Origin: Patescibacteria group bacterium UBA3291
Lineage (GTDB): Bacteria > Patescibacteriota > Gracilibacteria > Absconditabacterales > Absconditicoccaceae
Assembly: GCA_002361595.1 (NCBI GenBank)
Contig: DETJ01000045.1
Coordinates: 1-57,033 of the forward strand
Length of the DNA: 57,033 nt
Reading direction: 5' to 3'
The translations under genes and the position numbers were made by a program. Position 1 is the first letter of the stretch. Each line of letters starts with the position of its first letter. Shown piece after piece: positions 23,301-34,245 of this stretch. The notes under the pieces are model-generated. The model ran no database searches. It was not told the DNA's origin and saw nothing but the letters and a program-made list of their open reading frames with translations.

Positions 23301-25450
23301 ACTTTATATGTATATTGTTCAGCCATTGTACTTTCTCATAGAACAGGACAACTTAGTAATGAATTCTTTTTTGTAACATTAAATATACTTTTAGATTCTT
23401 TAGAGAAATTCCAACCATCAATTATTGAGCTACTCAATTGCCAATAATCCATATCTGAAAAATTCATATGAACATTTGGATCTTTATTTTCATAGATCCA
23501 ATATCTACCTCAGCTTTTCTTCCATCACTCTCTTTGTGTAGGACTAGAATACTTAATATATGCCTTAAAACTTGTAGCAGCCCATTGAGGTCATTTTCAC
23601 TCTCAGTCTACCCATCATCTACCATCAATTCATTCATCATCTCAAGATAACAATGATTGAAATCATCACATATCAAAAATAGGCCTCCAAGCATCAGTAG
23701 CAATATATCACTTAATCCTATATCTTCACTTTTCAACACTTTCTTCATCTAAATTTATAGGTGAAGCTCATCACCACCATCTATGAGAAAATGCAAACAA
23801 ATCTTCACAAAGTTCATCCTCATCATCATCTGAACAATCCTTTGGCCATGTCAACCTCACAACTTTCTCAAACAACGCTCTAAAACCGTTAAATTGAGCT
23901 TCTTCAGTTACTTTTTCTTCATCATAAATATCTAAATCTCTATCAACAGCATTCATCATAAATCATCTATTTCATAGAACTTGATCAGAGAATATACCAT
24001 ATGAAGCTCAAATTGATTTTAATTTTATATCGACAGGATCATACTCACTAATGATAGGATTATTTCATTCTTTCAAGGAATCATACGTAACTCAATCCAA
24101 ATCTAATAAATTTCTATATGTTCATCTAAAAGCACTTAAATCTTGAGATTTATCAATATAACGAGCATTATTTCAAAAATAATAATTATCAAAACGGCTC
24201 ACAAGTTTATAACATCTGAATGATATTCTCTTTCAAGTCGTCTTAATATAACTAACTGGTACCACAATATCCATATCATACTTATTTTCAGCAATTTTCT
24301 TATCAACCATTTCTTCCATAAGCATATTTAGATTTTCAATAATTCATTGCAAATCATCATTTCATAAATACATAGTATCTTTAAGCTGAATCATTGAAGC
24401 ACTGTTGTCTACATCGACAACCTGAGATGCCTTTCATTTCTCATCGCGATACAGTTTTATCCGCCTTCATCATGCAAAAATATTTTCCCTAATTGTCGAT
24501 AAAATTTTCTTTGAAAAAATTTCATTATAATCAGCTAAATAACTAGTTTCAATCTCCTGTTGATTCAATTTAGTCGTGTGCATCGTATTACTACTATCAG
24601 AATATTGAGCTAGGACATCCTCTACTCAGTCCATTCACATAAGATCAATTCACATTTCAGTACCCAATTCTGAAATAATTTCAGAAGAATTTTCACTAGA
24701 CTCTCATCAAAACAATTTCTTCATAAATGTGGAATATCTTTGATATCATATATCTTCTCAAAACATTATCTTATTTCTATAATACTGAAAATCCTCATCC
24801 ATAAGAGCCTCTTTTTGAGCAATAAAATCTTCATACCACATACTATCTCCAATAAATTCATCAGGATCATCAACATATGCCTTAATTTTATCAAAAAAAG
24901 CTAAATAAGCATCAATATCCGTTCAATAATCAATCAATCAGTGCCAAACTTCTGCCTGTCATTTTTTATTTCAATTAGGAACAAAATACTGAGATGTTTC
25001 ATCCCAAACATATTTTTGATTTTCAAAATCAACATAAGGATAAACAGTAGGAAATACATATCAATCCTGATTTACAACAGGTAATGGAATACCTCAAAAC
25101 ATAATTAATCAAATCAATTGAGAATTTGTATTTTCCAAACCATCAAAATAAATATTTTCCATCATACGATAAATATCATATGCTTCAATATCACTAACAT
25201 CAATAGGCATAACTAAAACTTTAGTATCTGCCAGTTTTCACTGTATATACTCCGATGTATACCACTTCAATCAAGACTCTATTCAACCATAAATTTTACT
25301 ATCCACCAAAACCGCTACAATATTTACACGTGGAATATTCATTTCTTTCGCTCGAGTCTGAAAAAAAACAAAATTACTCTGAATTAAAAAAGAGGCAACA
25401 TAAATCAGAACCGTAGTCAAAAGACAGACTTTCTTAAATTTCAATTGCAT
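11399..25450 (-). CDS. Giant exported protein (4,683 aa) with FG-GAP-like repeats
   Basis: One minus-strand frame of 4,684 codons, with TGA as Gly throughout, from ATG at 25450 to TAA. Stretches read at the beginning, middle and end share the same phase, and the parts I checked codon by codon hold no TAA or TAG. Residues 1-34 look like a signal peptide or anchor (KFKKVCLLTTVLIYVASFLI). The next 100 residues (NIVAVLVDSKIY, LIGLIMFGGIPLPVV) faintly recall caspase-fold gingipain-like domains. A coiled coil with an acidic patch lies at about 770-1050. FG-GAP/VCBS-like calcium motifs (DFNNDGLEDLLVAY, DADGNGYDDILVI, DMDQDGIVDVV) lie at 2450-2590, with beta-rich domains before them. A hydrophobic Pro/aromatic patch lies near 3040-3090 and a Pro/Leu/Glu-rich segment at 3628-3714. 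An upstream in-frame start at 25513 exists but fits a signal peptide less well. A role in adhesion to, or attack on, another cell is inferred from build alone. Confidence 0.85.
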
Positions 25451-25636
25451 AGTGAATAATAAAAAATTTATAAAAAAATTCTTTAACCAAATCATAATAA
25501 AATTAACACACAAAAATGCAAAGAAAAATCAGATTTCTACAAGCATTTCATTTGCTTTTTTTCAAAAAGATTATACGATTATATTTATCAATAATTTTAG
25601 ATAAAAATGTAAACATATCTTATATAATAATTCAGA

Positions 25637-25664
25637 TTGACTTTTTGTTAATTTTATTTATATT
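25637..25664 (+). promoter_or_regulatory. Sigma70-type promoter for the 91-aa gene
   Basis: TTGACT (25637-25642) is followed after 16 bases by TATATT (25659-25664), about 40 bases before the ATG at 25707. Spacing and sequence fit a housekeeping promoter. Confidence 0.5.
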
Positions 25665-25706
25665 TTAAGTGTAAAATATAACATTAAACTAAAAAACAGT
25701 AATTTT

Positions 25707-25982
25707 ATGAATCAACTAGGAAACTGTAACATCTGCCACCATTTTGGTGCAGAAATGCACACCAACAATGTTACCAAATGGCAGTTTAATGGCGTCGACG
25801 AATCAACTATTAAGAATGACGTCTATTACAAAGTCTGGCTCGAGGTAGAAGAAAAGACAGATCCGAAACAATCTCAACCGTACACATGTGAAGTGTACTG
25901 GTTCGAGGAAGTTCCCCAGGAAGTCATCGAAGCCGAAGAGATTTCGCGTAATTACTGGGCAACAAAAGAGCCCAAGAAATGA
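25707..25982 (+). CDS. Small cysteine/histidine protein, apparently standard-code
   Basis: The 91-residue soluble protein begins MNQLGNCNICHHFGAEMH, giving a C-x2-C-H-H cluster that could bind metal (or, less likely in a protein with no export signal, haem). The rest is acidic and Trp/Tyr-rich. Its three glycines are GGA, GGT and GGC, and codons such as GTC GAC, CTC GAG and TCG CGT differ from the AT-biased neighbours. The frame ends in TGA. Reading TGA as Gly would add only seven residues before a TAA that sits in the loop of the following terminator, so TGA as the intended stop is the simpler view. No family is recognised. Confidence 0.6.
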   Translation: MNQLGNCNICHHFGAEMHTNNVTKWQFNGVDESTIKNDVYYKVWLEVEEKTDPKQSQPYTCEVYWFEEVPQEVIEAEEISRNYWATKEPKK

Positions 25983-25989
25983 ATTAGAG

Positions 25990-26017
25990 GGAGTGGTTTT
26001 TAATCACTCCTTTTTTT
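25990..26017 (+). terminator. Intrinsic terminator
   Basis: GGAGTG (25990-25995) pairs with CACTCC (26005-26010) and is followed by seven T. It begins eight bases after the TGA of the 91-aa gene. Confidence 0.8.
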
Positions 26018-26079
26018 CAATTGATTTTATATCAAGTTCTAATATAATTCAACCCGTAATTTTAATTATAGGAACAAAA

Positions 26080-27906
26080 ATGGCCATACACAAACTACCA
26101 GATTACGTAATTAATAGACTAAAAGCCGGAGAAATAGTTGAACGTCCTTCAAGCATTCTAAAAGAATTGGTTGAAAATTCTATAGATGCTTGAGCTCAAC
26201 ATATAGAAATTACAATAAACGATTGATGAAAATCTTTTCTATCAGTACAAGATGATTGAACTGGAATAGAGCTCTCAGATATGGATTTATTACTTGAAAG
26301 ATACGCTACATCCAAAATTCAGACTGATGAAGATTTGTATAATATTTCTAGTTATGGATTCCGTGGTGAAGCCTTAGCTAGTATTTCAGAAGTTAGTAAA
26401 ATTACAGTAATTACAAAAACTAAATATTCACAAATCTGAACAAAATTGCAAAAAAAATGATGAGATATAATCACAAGTCATTTAGCAGTATGATTCGATC
26501 ACTGAACAATAGTAGAAGTTGAAGATTTATTTTTCAACGTGCCAGCCAGACAAAAATTTCTAAAATCAGCACAAACTGAATATTTCTATTGTTATACATA
26601 TTTCGTAAATGTAGCACTTCGACATATAGACAAATATTTGACACTTAAAAAAAATAATCGTATAATTTTTGATTTAAAACCATCAGATCTAATCTGAAGA
26701 ATTGCAGATTTATTTAAACAAGATCGAAAAAAGAATTTGAAAGAATTTGACACTAAAACAGATTTTGTCCACTTACACTGAATAGTATCAGACCCTAGTT
26801 TACGCTTTTGATCTGCAGAAAATATAAAAATTTATGTCAACTGAAGACCAATTCAAGACAAAATAATTAAGAAAGCTTTAATGGATGCCTATTCCAGACA
26901 AATTACTCCATGAGAATATCCATTTGCAATTTTAATGCTTGATGTAAATCCAAAAATCGTAGATGTAAATGTGCATCCAAGTAAATTACAAGTTAAATTC
27001 GCAGATAGCCAAACTATTTTTCAATTAGTTTACAATACAATTTCTGAAACACTATGACAAAATAAAATATCTCACCAATCACAACATTACAGCTTCAACA
27101 ATTCAAATCAAAAGTTTTACTACAATCAAAATAATTGAGTAAGTAAACAAAACTCAGCAGTTTTAGATCAGATTATTTCAGACTTCTGAGAAGATCAACA
27201 ATCAAACTCTCCTACTTCAGAGCAAGTAAAACTTTTTGATGAAGCAATTCAAACTACAAATATTACAAACAATTCAACTCAATCATTATTTGGATTAAAC
27301 AGTATATCAAACGACTGAACATCATGAAATAGATTTTTTAATGAAGAAATATGAGAATATAAAATAATATGACAATTATGGAATAGCTACATTATAATTG
27401 AATCACAAGACGCACTATATTACATAGATCAACATGCATTAGCAGAAAGAATAGCATTTGAAACTATGAAGAAAGAACAAAACTTAACCCAAGAGCCACT
27501 ATTACAACCTCTGAAATATGAAATAACAAATGTACCAAATCTGTCAGAAAAAATCGAAGAATTAAATCAACTTTGATTTGATATTTCTATGCTATGAGAA
27601 AATGTCGTCGTGATATACGCAATACCAAAAATATTTGTCACAAACACCGTAGATTTAATGACACTTTTCAATCACGTTCTATATTTAGAGAAAATTACAT
27701 TCGACCACTTAATAGATTGAGTATACGCAACTAAAGCATGTAAAACATCTATTAAAGCCTGAAATAAACTCTCTATCCCACAGATGGAAGAATTAGTAAA
27801 AAATTGATTCGAGAAAATTCCATGAATGTTTGTCTGCCAACATGGAAGACCATTCTTTGTTAGAATAGAGAAAAAAGAAATAGACTGATTCTTTGACAGA
27901 AATTAA
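26080..27906 (+). CDS. mutL: DNA mismatch repair protein MutL with endonuclease motif
   Basis: MutL couples mismatch recognition to strand removal. The 608-residue protein has the GHKL ATPase domain: catalytic Glu29 and Asn33 in LKELVENSIDAGA, DDGTGI near residue 58, and YGFRGEALASI. The middle contains VNGRPI and the VDVNVHPSKLQVKF end of the ATPase half. A low-complexity Asn/Ser/Gln linker (about 330-420) joins the C-terminal domain, which carries the endonuclease motif DQHALAERIAFE (450-461), i.e. DQHA-x2-E-x4-E. It also has ACK and CQHGRP metal-site segments. It is thus a nicking MutL, not the E. coli type. Conserved glycines are TGA-encoded. No mutS is in the window. It overlaps the convergent M50 gene by four bases. 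Confidence 0.96.
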
Positions 27907-28568
27907 TAAAAAATCAAACTAAACAACATAAAGAATAATCTATATATAATATCTGTCACCGTAGATATATAAGTAGAAATTAATGGGGATCCTGAAACTA
28001 TTAAAATAATTAAAGCCATCGAAATCCACATAACATTTTTTTCCATTCGACGAGCTCATTTTTTCCAAAAAATTTTCACCAAACGATATCCATCCAACGG
28101 AGGAAGAGGAATCATATTAAAAACAGCTAAAGCAATATTCATCAAAATAAACATTTGTCGAAATAATACTACATAATCTCATCTCAACAACAAATCTTGA
28201 AGTCAGATTCAAATAGTTTTACCATAAACCATCATAATTAACATTCCCAAAAATGCGAGCACCAAATTCATTGCTGGTCATGCAAAAGCCGTCAACGTTT
28301 CATCTTTAACAGGATTCTTATAATAAGTAGGATTAATCTGAACAGGTTTTCACCATCAAAATCCAATTAAAAAAACTGAAATAAATCAGACTATATCCAC
28401 ATGCTTAAATGGATTTGGAGTAAGCCTTCATTGTAATACTGGAGTCGGATCTCAAAGTTTATACGAAGTCCATGCATGAGCATATTCATGCAATCAAATA
28501 GATACTAATAAAATTATCACTAAAAAAGCATAATAAATAATCTGTTCTAATCATATTGTATCAAACAT
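27903..28568 (-). CDS. Site-2-protease-like M50 membrane metalloprotease
   Basis: A 221-residue polytopic protein of the M50 (rhomboid-unlike, S2P) family that cleaves within the membrane. The zinc motif HEYAH is at residues 27-31 inside the first helix. The third ligand lies in MIPLPPLDGYR (the NPDG-type motif) near residue 165. The LTPNPFKHVDIVG and GWGKPVQINP segments are typical of the bacterial YwhC/RseP-like small subfamily without a PDZ domain. In-frame TGA codons are read as Gly. It is the last gene of a probable operon after secG and a solute-binding protein (gap of 28 bases). Substrates are unknown. Confidence 0.9.
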
Positions 28569-28596
28569 TACAATCGGAAAACCAACAAATAAATTA

Positions 28597-30744
28597 TTAT
28601 TTATTTATCAATGATACATAGTCAAATACATAATAAGACACTCTTGATCCAATTTCTTTTTGTTCCTTTTTCTCAAACAGGTCAAAATCAACATTTACCG
28701 AAGTTAAATCTATCTCATTATTTGGTAACAAACTAGACACCAAAAATGTCTCAAAATTATCTCTATTAAAAGCATTCTTACTATTCAAACGCACTGAATG
28801 AACTATAGAATAATGAGAATAAATATCGTATCTTCGTTTATAAGCATAAACTTCTTTTTTCTCTCAATCTACATCCGGAAATACAGACCTTTTTATTTTT
28901 TCTTGTATCTGAACTGGTTCATAAGTATTTCAAATAAAAATCACTGGCATATCTTGGGCCAACAAAACATTTATCTGGGATTTTACATTTTCATCACGAG
29001 TCTTATAATACTGATTAATCAATGAATTTAATATAGGATTTCTATATCTTGAAGGATTCAAAAGTGGATCTTCAGTTCAAAATAAAGGTAAAATATCTTT
29101 TCTACTTCACGGATCTATAGTTCAAACATAAATATCATATGTTCACATAAGCAATTTTCATTCCAACTCTTCAGCATTATAAACAGGCTCAAACATAAAA
29201 TTATCTAACACTCAAGCATTCTTAAATATTTCTTTCATCTGCTGAACCGCAAAAAGCGAAGCCTGGTCATTATAATATAAAATGCTTAATTTCCATTGAT
29301 TATCCTCAGGATTTGAAGTTGATAGCCTATCAAAAACATACACATCTATACTTGCTATAGTATAAGTTTTATTCTTTATAAATCATGAAATTGTAAAATT
29401 ATTAACTCAAACCTTCAAATTTTCTCAATTAACCAATTTATACACAATTTTTTTATCCTTTGTTTTATAATTTTTTGGGCTTCGAGTTGAACCATCACTC
29501 GAAGCTTTCACCTTTATATCAGAAAATTCATTACTAAATTTTATTTCCAAATTTTTGGAATCTTCTGGCCTTTGCATAAAGAAAACAAATTTTCTATCAA
29601 CTCAATTTATAGACATACTCTGCGGTAACTCTTGAGCTCATGAATCTTTCAAATCATTTGTATCTATAGAATCATCATCTGATAAAGTTAAACGATTAAT
29701 CAATTCAGCTACATTCTCCCCTGCTGAAACATAATAATTTAAAAATTCTCAATCATACTCTTTAACATAGTTTTCATAATCTCACGTAAAGAAATTATGA
29801 TATACCAATCATCACAAACTTCTCCTCAACCTAACATTTGCTTTTCAAGAATCTGTATTGAAGAACACTCATAGCAATTTTGACGTTAAAACATTTTGAC
29901 CTGTAAATCATTCTAAACTATAAATAGAATTATATGCATCAACAATAGCTTTCTGATTTTTTCACCTTAAGAAATTTTCAAAATCTTCAAAACTTTCATA
30001 ACTCTTAATCTGATAATAAGCAAAATTAGTATCCTTACAATCATTCACATCAAATATCAAACTATTAATATCGTTTGACTGCGACATAATCTTTGCACAT
30101 CAATCCGTTATAGGAGACAATGAAAAATAATTTTTATACGTATCCAAATTCATAGAATCTACTATATGCTTAGGCAATATAGCATTCGTAAAGAAATTTA
30201 TATTATCCGGACTAATAGTTGGAAACGATACCTTTATCCTATCATCCTCCAACGCTATAGTCACAGAACTTCGCGCATTCAATGAAGGAATTTCTCGACG
30301 ATTTTTACGAATGATTTCATCATATGTAAAGAAAATATCTTCAATAGTTACTGGATATCAATCCGACCAAGCTACATCTTCATCGATAACTTTCAAAACA
30401 TAATTTTGATCATCTTCAGTATAAACTTTACACAATCATTCAGCATATTTTCACCACACTGGATCAGGAAGGACTTCAAATGAATACAAATCTAAACAAG
30501 ATCTAAACAAAAAACTCTGATAAAAAACACTTTGATCATCAGTTTTTAAATAAGGCAAATAAGAAACTTCATCAAAAATTCATTCAACAAAAGTTCATCA
30601 TTTTTTTTCTTCCTGAGATCAAGTAGCTAACAAATAAAAATATCAAAAAACAAAGCTAACCATTATCCACAAGAGAAATACGACTCGCAAAAGATATTTT
30701 CAAACTCTTTTCCATACATTTACTTCGTATGGTGTATACCACAT
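28597..30744 (-). CDS. Family 5 extracellular solute-binding protein (peptide/oligopeptide type)
   Basis: The 715-residue protein fits the SBP_bac_5 family, which binds peptides or similar ligands for ABC import. After a short cytoplasmic N-terminus (MWYTPYEVNVWKR) there is one membrane helix (VVFLLWIMVSFVFGYFYLL). Typical segments follow: GGTFVEGIFDE, LYSFEVLPDPVWGKYAEG, and WSDGYPVTIEDIFFTYDEI, which matches the family's 'WSDG-PVTA-DV-FTY' signature. The N-terminal helix looks uncleaved, and I see no lipobox, so the protein may stay anchored. No permease or ATPase genes adjoin it; secG lies 22 bases upstream and an M50 protease downstream. It is longer than usual family members (about 500-600). 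Confidence 0.8.
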
Positions 30745-30766
30745 ATCAACTTACAAAAATGTAAAA

Positions 30767-30994
30767 TTAATCAACAAACGGCATAAATGCACAAACTCCA
30801 ACAAACAAAATTCATGTAACCATTGCTATAATTTTTAATTTTCATTCAATTGATTTCTTACTTCCATATTCATTTCATCATGCTGAGAATCATCATATTC
30901 ACATACCAATTCATCACTTTGGAGACATCATCAAAACTGATGCCATAAATACACATCAAAGCACAACCATAACAATGATAAGAGCTGTTTTCAT
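30767..30994 (-). CDS. secG: Preprotein translocase subunit SecG
   Basis: A 75-residue protein with two membrane helices (residues 3-22 and 53-72) joined by the Gly-rich loop MMSPKGGIGMGIGG and NEYGSKKSIEGK, the classic SecG hallmark. SecG assists the SecYE channel in protein export. Most glycines of the loop are TGA codons, so standard-code annotation would miss the gene entirely. It is the first gene of a probable secG / solute-binding protein / M50 protease operon, which links it with envelope functions. Confidence 0.88.
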
Positions 30995-31160
30995 TATCCA
31001 ACAACAATAAATAATAAAAAATTGTCTAAAGTCAGTTATATGTATTGGAAATAAAAATGCAAGATAAAGAATCCGATACAAAATAATAAATTTTCTCTAG
31101 TAATTAAATATCAAAAAAATAAACTACGTTCAGATTTTTTTATTTTTCTTAATGTATATA

Positions 31161-31916
31161 ATGTGAAGACGACATAGTATTGCCGCACGTAAAGCAAGTG
31201 GAGACGCTGCAAAATCTAGAATCTATTCAATTATAGGTAAAAAGATTCAAATGGCTGCAAAAAATGGAGCAGATCCAAAAATGAATCCTCAACTAGAAAT
31301 GGTTTTGGAAAAAGCTAGATATAATTGATTACCAAGAGATGTTATCGATAGAGCTATATTAAAAGGTTCAGGTCAACTAGAATGAGAAGATATGAAAGAA
31401 GTGATTTACGAATGATATGGTCCAAATGGTTCAGCATTCTTAATCAAAACGATTACATCAAATACAAATAGAACTAGTTCAGATATCAAAACAATTTTAA
31501 CTAAATGATGATGAGCTATGGCTGAAATGTGAGCTGTCGCTTGGCAATTCCAGGAAAAAGGTCTAATAGTAGTAGATTGATTATCTGAAAAATATGAAGA
31601 TAAATGAAGGCAAATGGAAAGAGTAAATCCATTCAATGCTGAAGAAGTAGAAATGGCTATGATGGATTTAGCTATTACCGATGTTACGGTTGAGGATTGA
31701 ATAGCCGAAGTATACACGACAAAAACTGATTTCCTTACAGTTAGAAAACAAGTCGAAGAATTATGATATCACATTACAGAAGCAGACTTACACTACTTTG
31801 CAGATAATACAGTCACTCTTGAAGGACACGATTTTGAAGTTTTCAATAACCTACTAGATAAGTTAAACGACAATGATGATGTAGATCATGTTTATCATAA
31901 TGTAAATTTAGACTAA
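31161..31916 (+). CDS. yebC: YebC/TACO1 family protein
   Basis: The 251-residue protein begins MGRRHSIAARKASGDAAKSR, close to the family's 'GHSKWxxIKhKK' start, and keeps MNPQLEMVLEKAR, NGLPRDVIDRAI, YEGYGPNG and NRTSSDIKTILTKGGG. YebC-type proteins act as transcriptional regulators or as translation factors that relieve ribosome stalling on polyproline; which role applies here cannot be told from sequence. Many glycines are TGA, including three in a row region TKGGGAM. The pflA-like gene follows after two bases, so the two are probably co-transcribed. Confidence 0.93.
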
Positions 31917-31918
31917 AT

Positions 31919-32644
31919 ATGTTAAATTACCATTCTTATGAAACATTCTCAACTCAAGATTGACCATGAATCAGAATGGTATTTTTTCTACAAGGTTGTC
32001 CATTTCGTTGTCTATATTGTCAAAATCCAGACACAATTTCTACAGATAAAAACAAACATATTTCAAAAGAAAAGATATTAAAACTTGTCTACAAAGAAAG
32101 AGAGTATATAAAAGACGGATGAGTTACATTTTCATGATGAGAATGTCTTTTACAGATTAAAGAGTTAATACCTGTTTTAAAATTACTAAAAGAAAACTGA
32201 TTTCATACATGCCTAGATACCAACGGATTTATATTAAACGATGATGTAAAAGAAGCTCTAAAATATACAGATCATGTACTTCCAGATATCAAATGAATTA
32301 CTCCACTATTACATGAAAAGGTAACATGAACATCGAACATGACTTCACTCGATTTCATTCGTTATATCGACGAGCAATGAATGAATTATTGGATTAGATA
32401 CGTGGTAGTACCATGATTAACTGATAACGAAGTAGACATCAAAAAAGTATGAGAATTTATTCAAACTCTCAAAAATTTTCAAAAAATAAACTTATTAAAA
32501 TATCACACCATGGCTGTTTCAAAACGAAAAGAACTTTGACGAGAATATCCATTAAAATGAATACCTGCTGCATGAGATGAAGATATACAAAAAGTAAAAA
32601 GAATTTTGAGTAAATACACCAATCCAGATACAATTGAATGATAA
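31919..32644 (+). CDS. pflA: Pyruvate formate-lyase activating enzyme-like radical SAM protein
   Basis: The 241-residue protein has the family start ETFSTQDGPGIR, the C-x3-C-x2-C cluster motif at residues 27-34 (CPFRCLYC), the GGGVTFSGGE-like segment DGGVTFSGGECLLQ, and LDTNG. These enzymes install the glycyl radical on pyruvate formate-lyase under anaerobic conditions. No formate lyase gene is in the window, so the partner could be PFL or another glycyl radical enzyme encoded elsewhere. It starts two bases after yebC. The stop is TAA, directly preceded by a TGA read as terminal Gly (EGX end: TIEG). Confidence 0.88.
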
Positions 32645-32728
32645 TTTTAAATATTTTACCAAAATTTCAAGCAAAAATTTTTGCATTTTTTATTATTTTT
32701 GAATATAATAGGATATCATTTTAACATA

Positions 32729-33658
32729 ATGAAAATAAAAATGACAGATTTAAAAAACGTAGAGAAAGTTGCACAAGATATTAAGGATATTACAATTCAA
32801 TGAGCAACTAATATTGCAAGAGAAGCATGTAAAATTATGGAGCAAGAGTTTCGTAATCAAAAATTTTCAGATTCAGATGATGTAAAAAATTTCTTTGATA
32901 AAGCATCACAAATACTTATAAGTGCAAGAGAAACTGAACCATTACTTCGTAATGCAATGAAATATGCAAAAACAAAATTAAAATGATGAGCAGATGCAAA
33001 AAAACTTGCAGATTCTTTTAAAGAATATCTATCTTGGATTGAAAGAGAAGAAGAAATTAGACCTAAAATTGGATGAGAGTTAATCCATGATTGAGATATT
33101 ATATTTACCCACTGTCATTCAAAATCAGTAATTGATATTTTAGTAAAAGCTTGGAATGATTGAAAAAAAATTCATGTTTACAATACAGAAACTAGGCCAT
33201 TATATCAATGAAGAAAGACTTCTCAGGATTTAGTAAATGCTTGAGTACCTGACACAATGGTTGTAGATAGCTCTGCGTCATCTGTAATAGATAATACTTG
33301 CTGAAATACAATTGATGTTAAAGAAATATTTTTGTGATCTGATTGCATCAAACCAGATTGAACTGTAATTAACAAAATCTGAAGTTTTGCAATTTGATTA
33401 TCAGCATGGAACTCATGAGTACCTCTATATGTAGTTGGAAGTCTACTAAAAATCGATGTAGTAGATAAAGTTTGAATAGAAACAAGAGATGGAAAAGAAT
33501 TATGGCCAGAAGCACCAGATTGATTAAATATAGTAAATTTTGCATTCGATAGAATTCCGCATAAATGTATTACATGAATTATTACAGAGTTTGGCGTTAT
33601 TAGACCAGAAAATCTAATGAGAGCTGTAGAAAAATATTATCCACGAATGTTAGAATAA
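32729..33658 (+). CDS. Ribose-1,5-bisphosphate isomerase-like protein (eIF-2B alpha family)
   Basis: The 309-residue protein is an IF-2B family member. It shows GGELIHDGDIIFTHCHSKSV (written in two parts here: GGELIHDGD and IIFTHCHSKSV), YNTETRPLYQGRKTS, DSSASSVI and the signature LGSDCIKPDGTVINKIGS. In archaea and several CPR bacteria such proteins convert ribose-1,5-bisphosphate to ribulose-1,5-bisphosphate between AMP phosphorylase and form III-like RuBisCO. The Cys and Asp expected at the active site are present in the THC and SDC segments. Neither AMP phosphorylase nor RuBisCO is in the window. Methylthioribose-1-phosphate isomerase or a regulatory homologue remain alternatives. A second ATG lies 12 bases downstream of the chosen start. 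Confidence 0.78.
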
Positions 33659-33690
33659 GTAAATAATAAATCAGATTTTTTATTTGAATT

Positions 33691-33730
33691 TAAACTTAAT
33701 ATCAATATCAAAGATATTAAGTTTATTTTT
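33691..33730 (+). terminator. Intrinsic terminator after the R15P isomerase-like gene
   Basis: A perfect 13-bp stem (TAAACTTAATATC, 33691-33703, with GATATTAAGTTTA, 33713-33725) is followed by five T. It ends the yebC-pflA-isomerase stretch shortly before the next ATG. Confidence 0.75.
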
Positions 33731-33741
33731 ATAACAAAATA

Positions 33742-34245
33742 ATGTGGAGTTATATCGTTAGTTTACGAAATGATTTCTTTCAATATTTCCCAGGTAGGAT
33801 TCCTCCTATTTTTATCGTATTACTTGTATGAATAATTATTCAACTATTCAAAATAATAATCGACTCAATAGTTGAAAAAAGAGTTTGCATTGACCATATT
33901 TTCATATCATGATGATTCCCCTCTTTCCATACATGAGTAGCAAGTAGCGTAACAGTTTTAGCATTACTAGCTGACGGAATTTGGAGCACATCATTTGCTA
34001 TTGCTCTAACTTTTTCAATGCTTTTCGCATATGATGCAATGAATGTAAGATACCAAACATGAAAACATGCTGAATATCTAAATGCAATTAGAAAGGATTT
34101 ACAGGAAAATTTCCTTATGACACAGCCTCAACAGAAAAAATCAAAATTAAAAGAAAGACTCTGACATACCCCAATAGAAGTAATGTGAGGTTTCATATTC
34201 TGAGTCGTTTTAACTTTTGTATTCTATTACATCCGATATGTCTAG
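33742..34245 (+). CDS. Divergent PAP2 family membrane protein (DUF212)
   Basis: The 167-residue protein has about four helices and the conserved segments SGGFPSFHTGVASSV, FAYDAMNVRYQTGKHAEYLN and ERLGHTPIEVMGG. These define the divergent PAP2 (acid phosphatase/vanadium haloperoxidase-like) family, with the histidines of SFH and GHT as likely catalytic residues. Such proteins are predicted phosphatases acting on lipid-linked phosphates; the true substrate is unknown. Glycines in the motifs are TGA-encoded. It overlaps the next gene by eight bases, so both are translated from one message. Confidence 0.85.
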
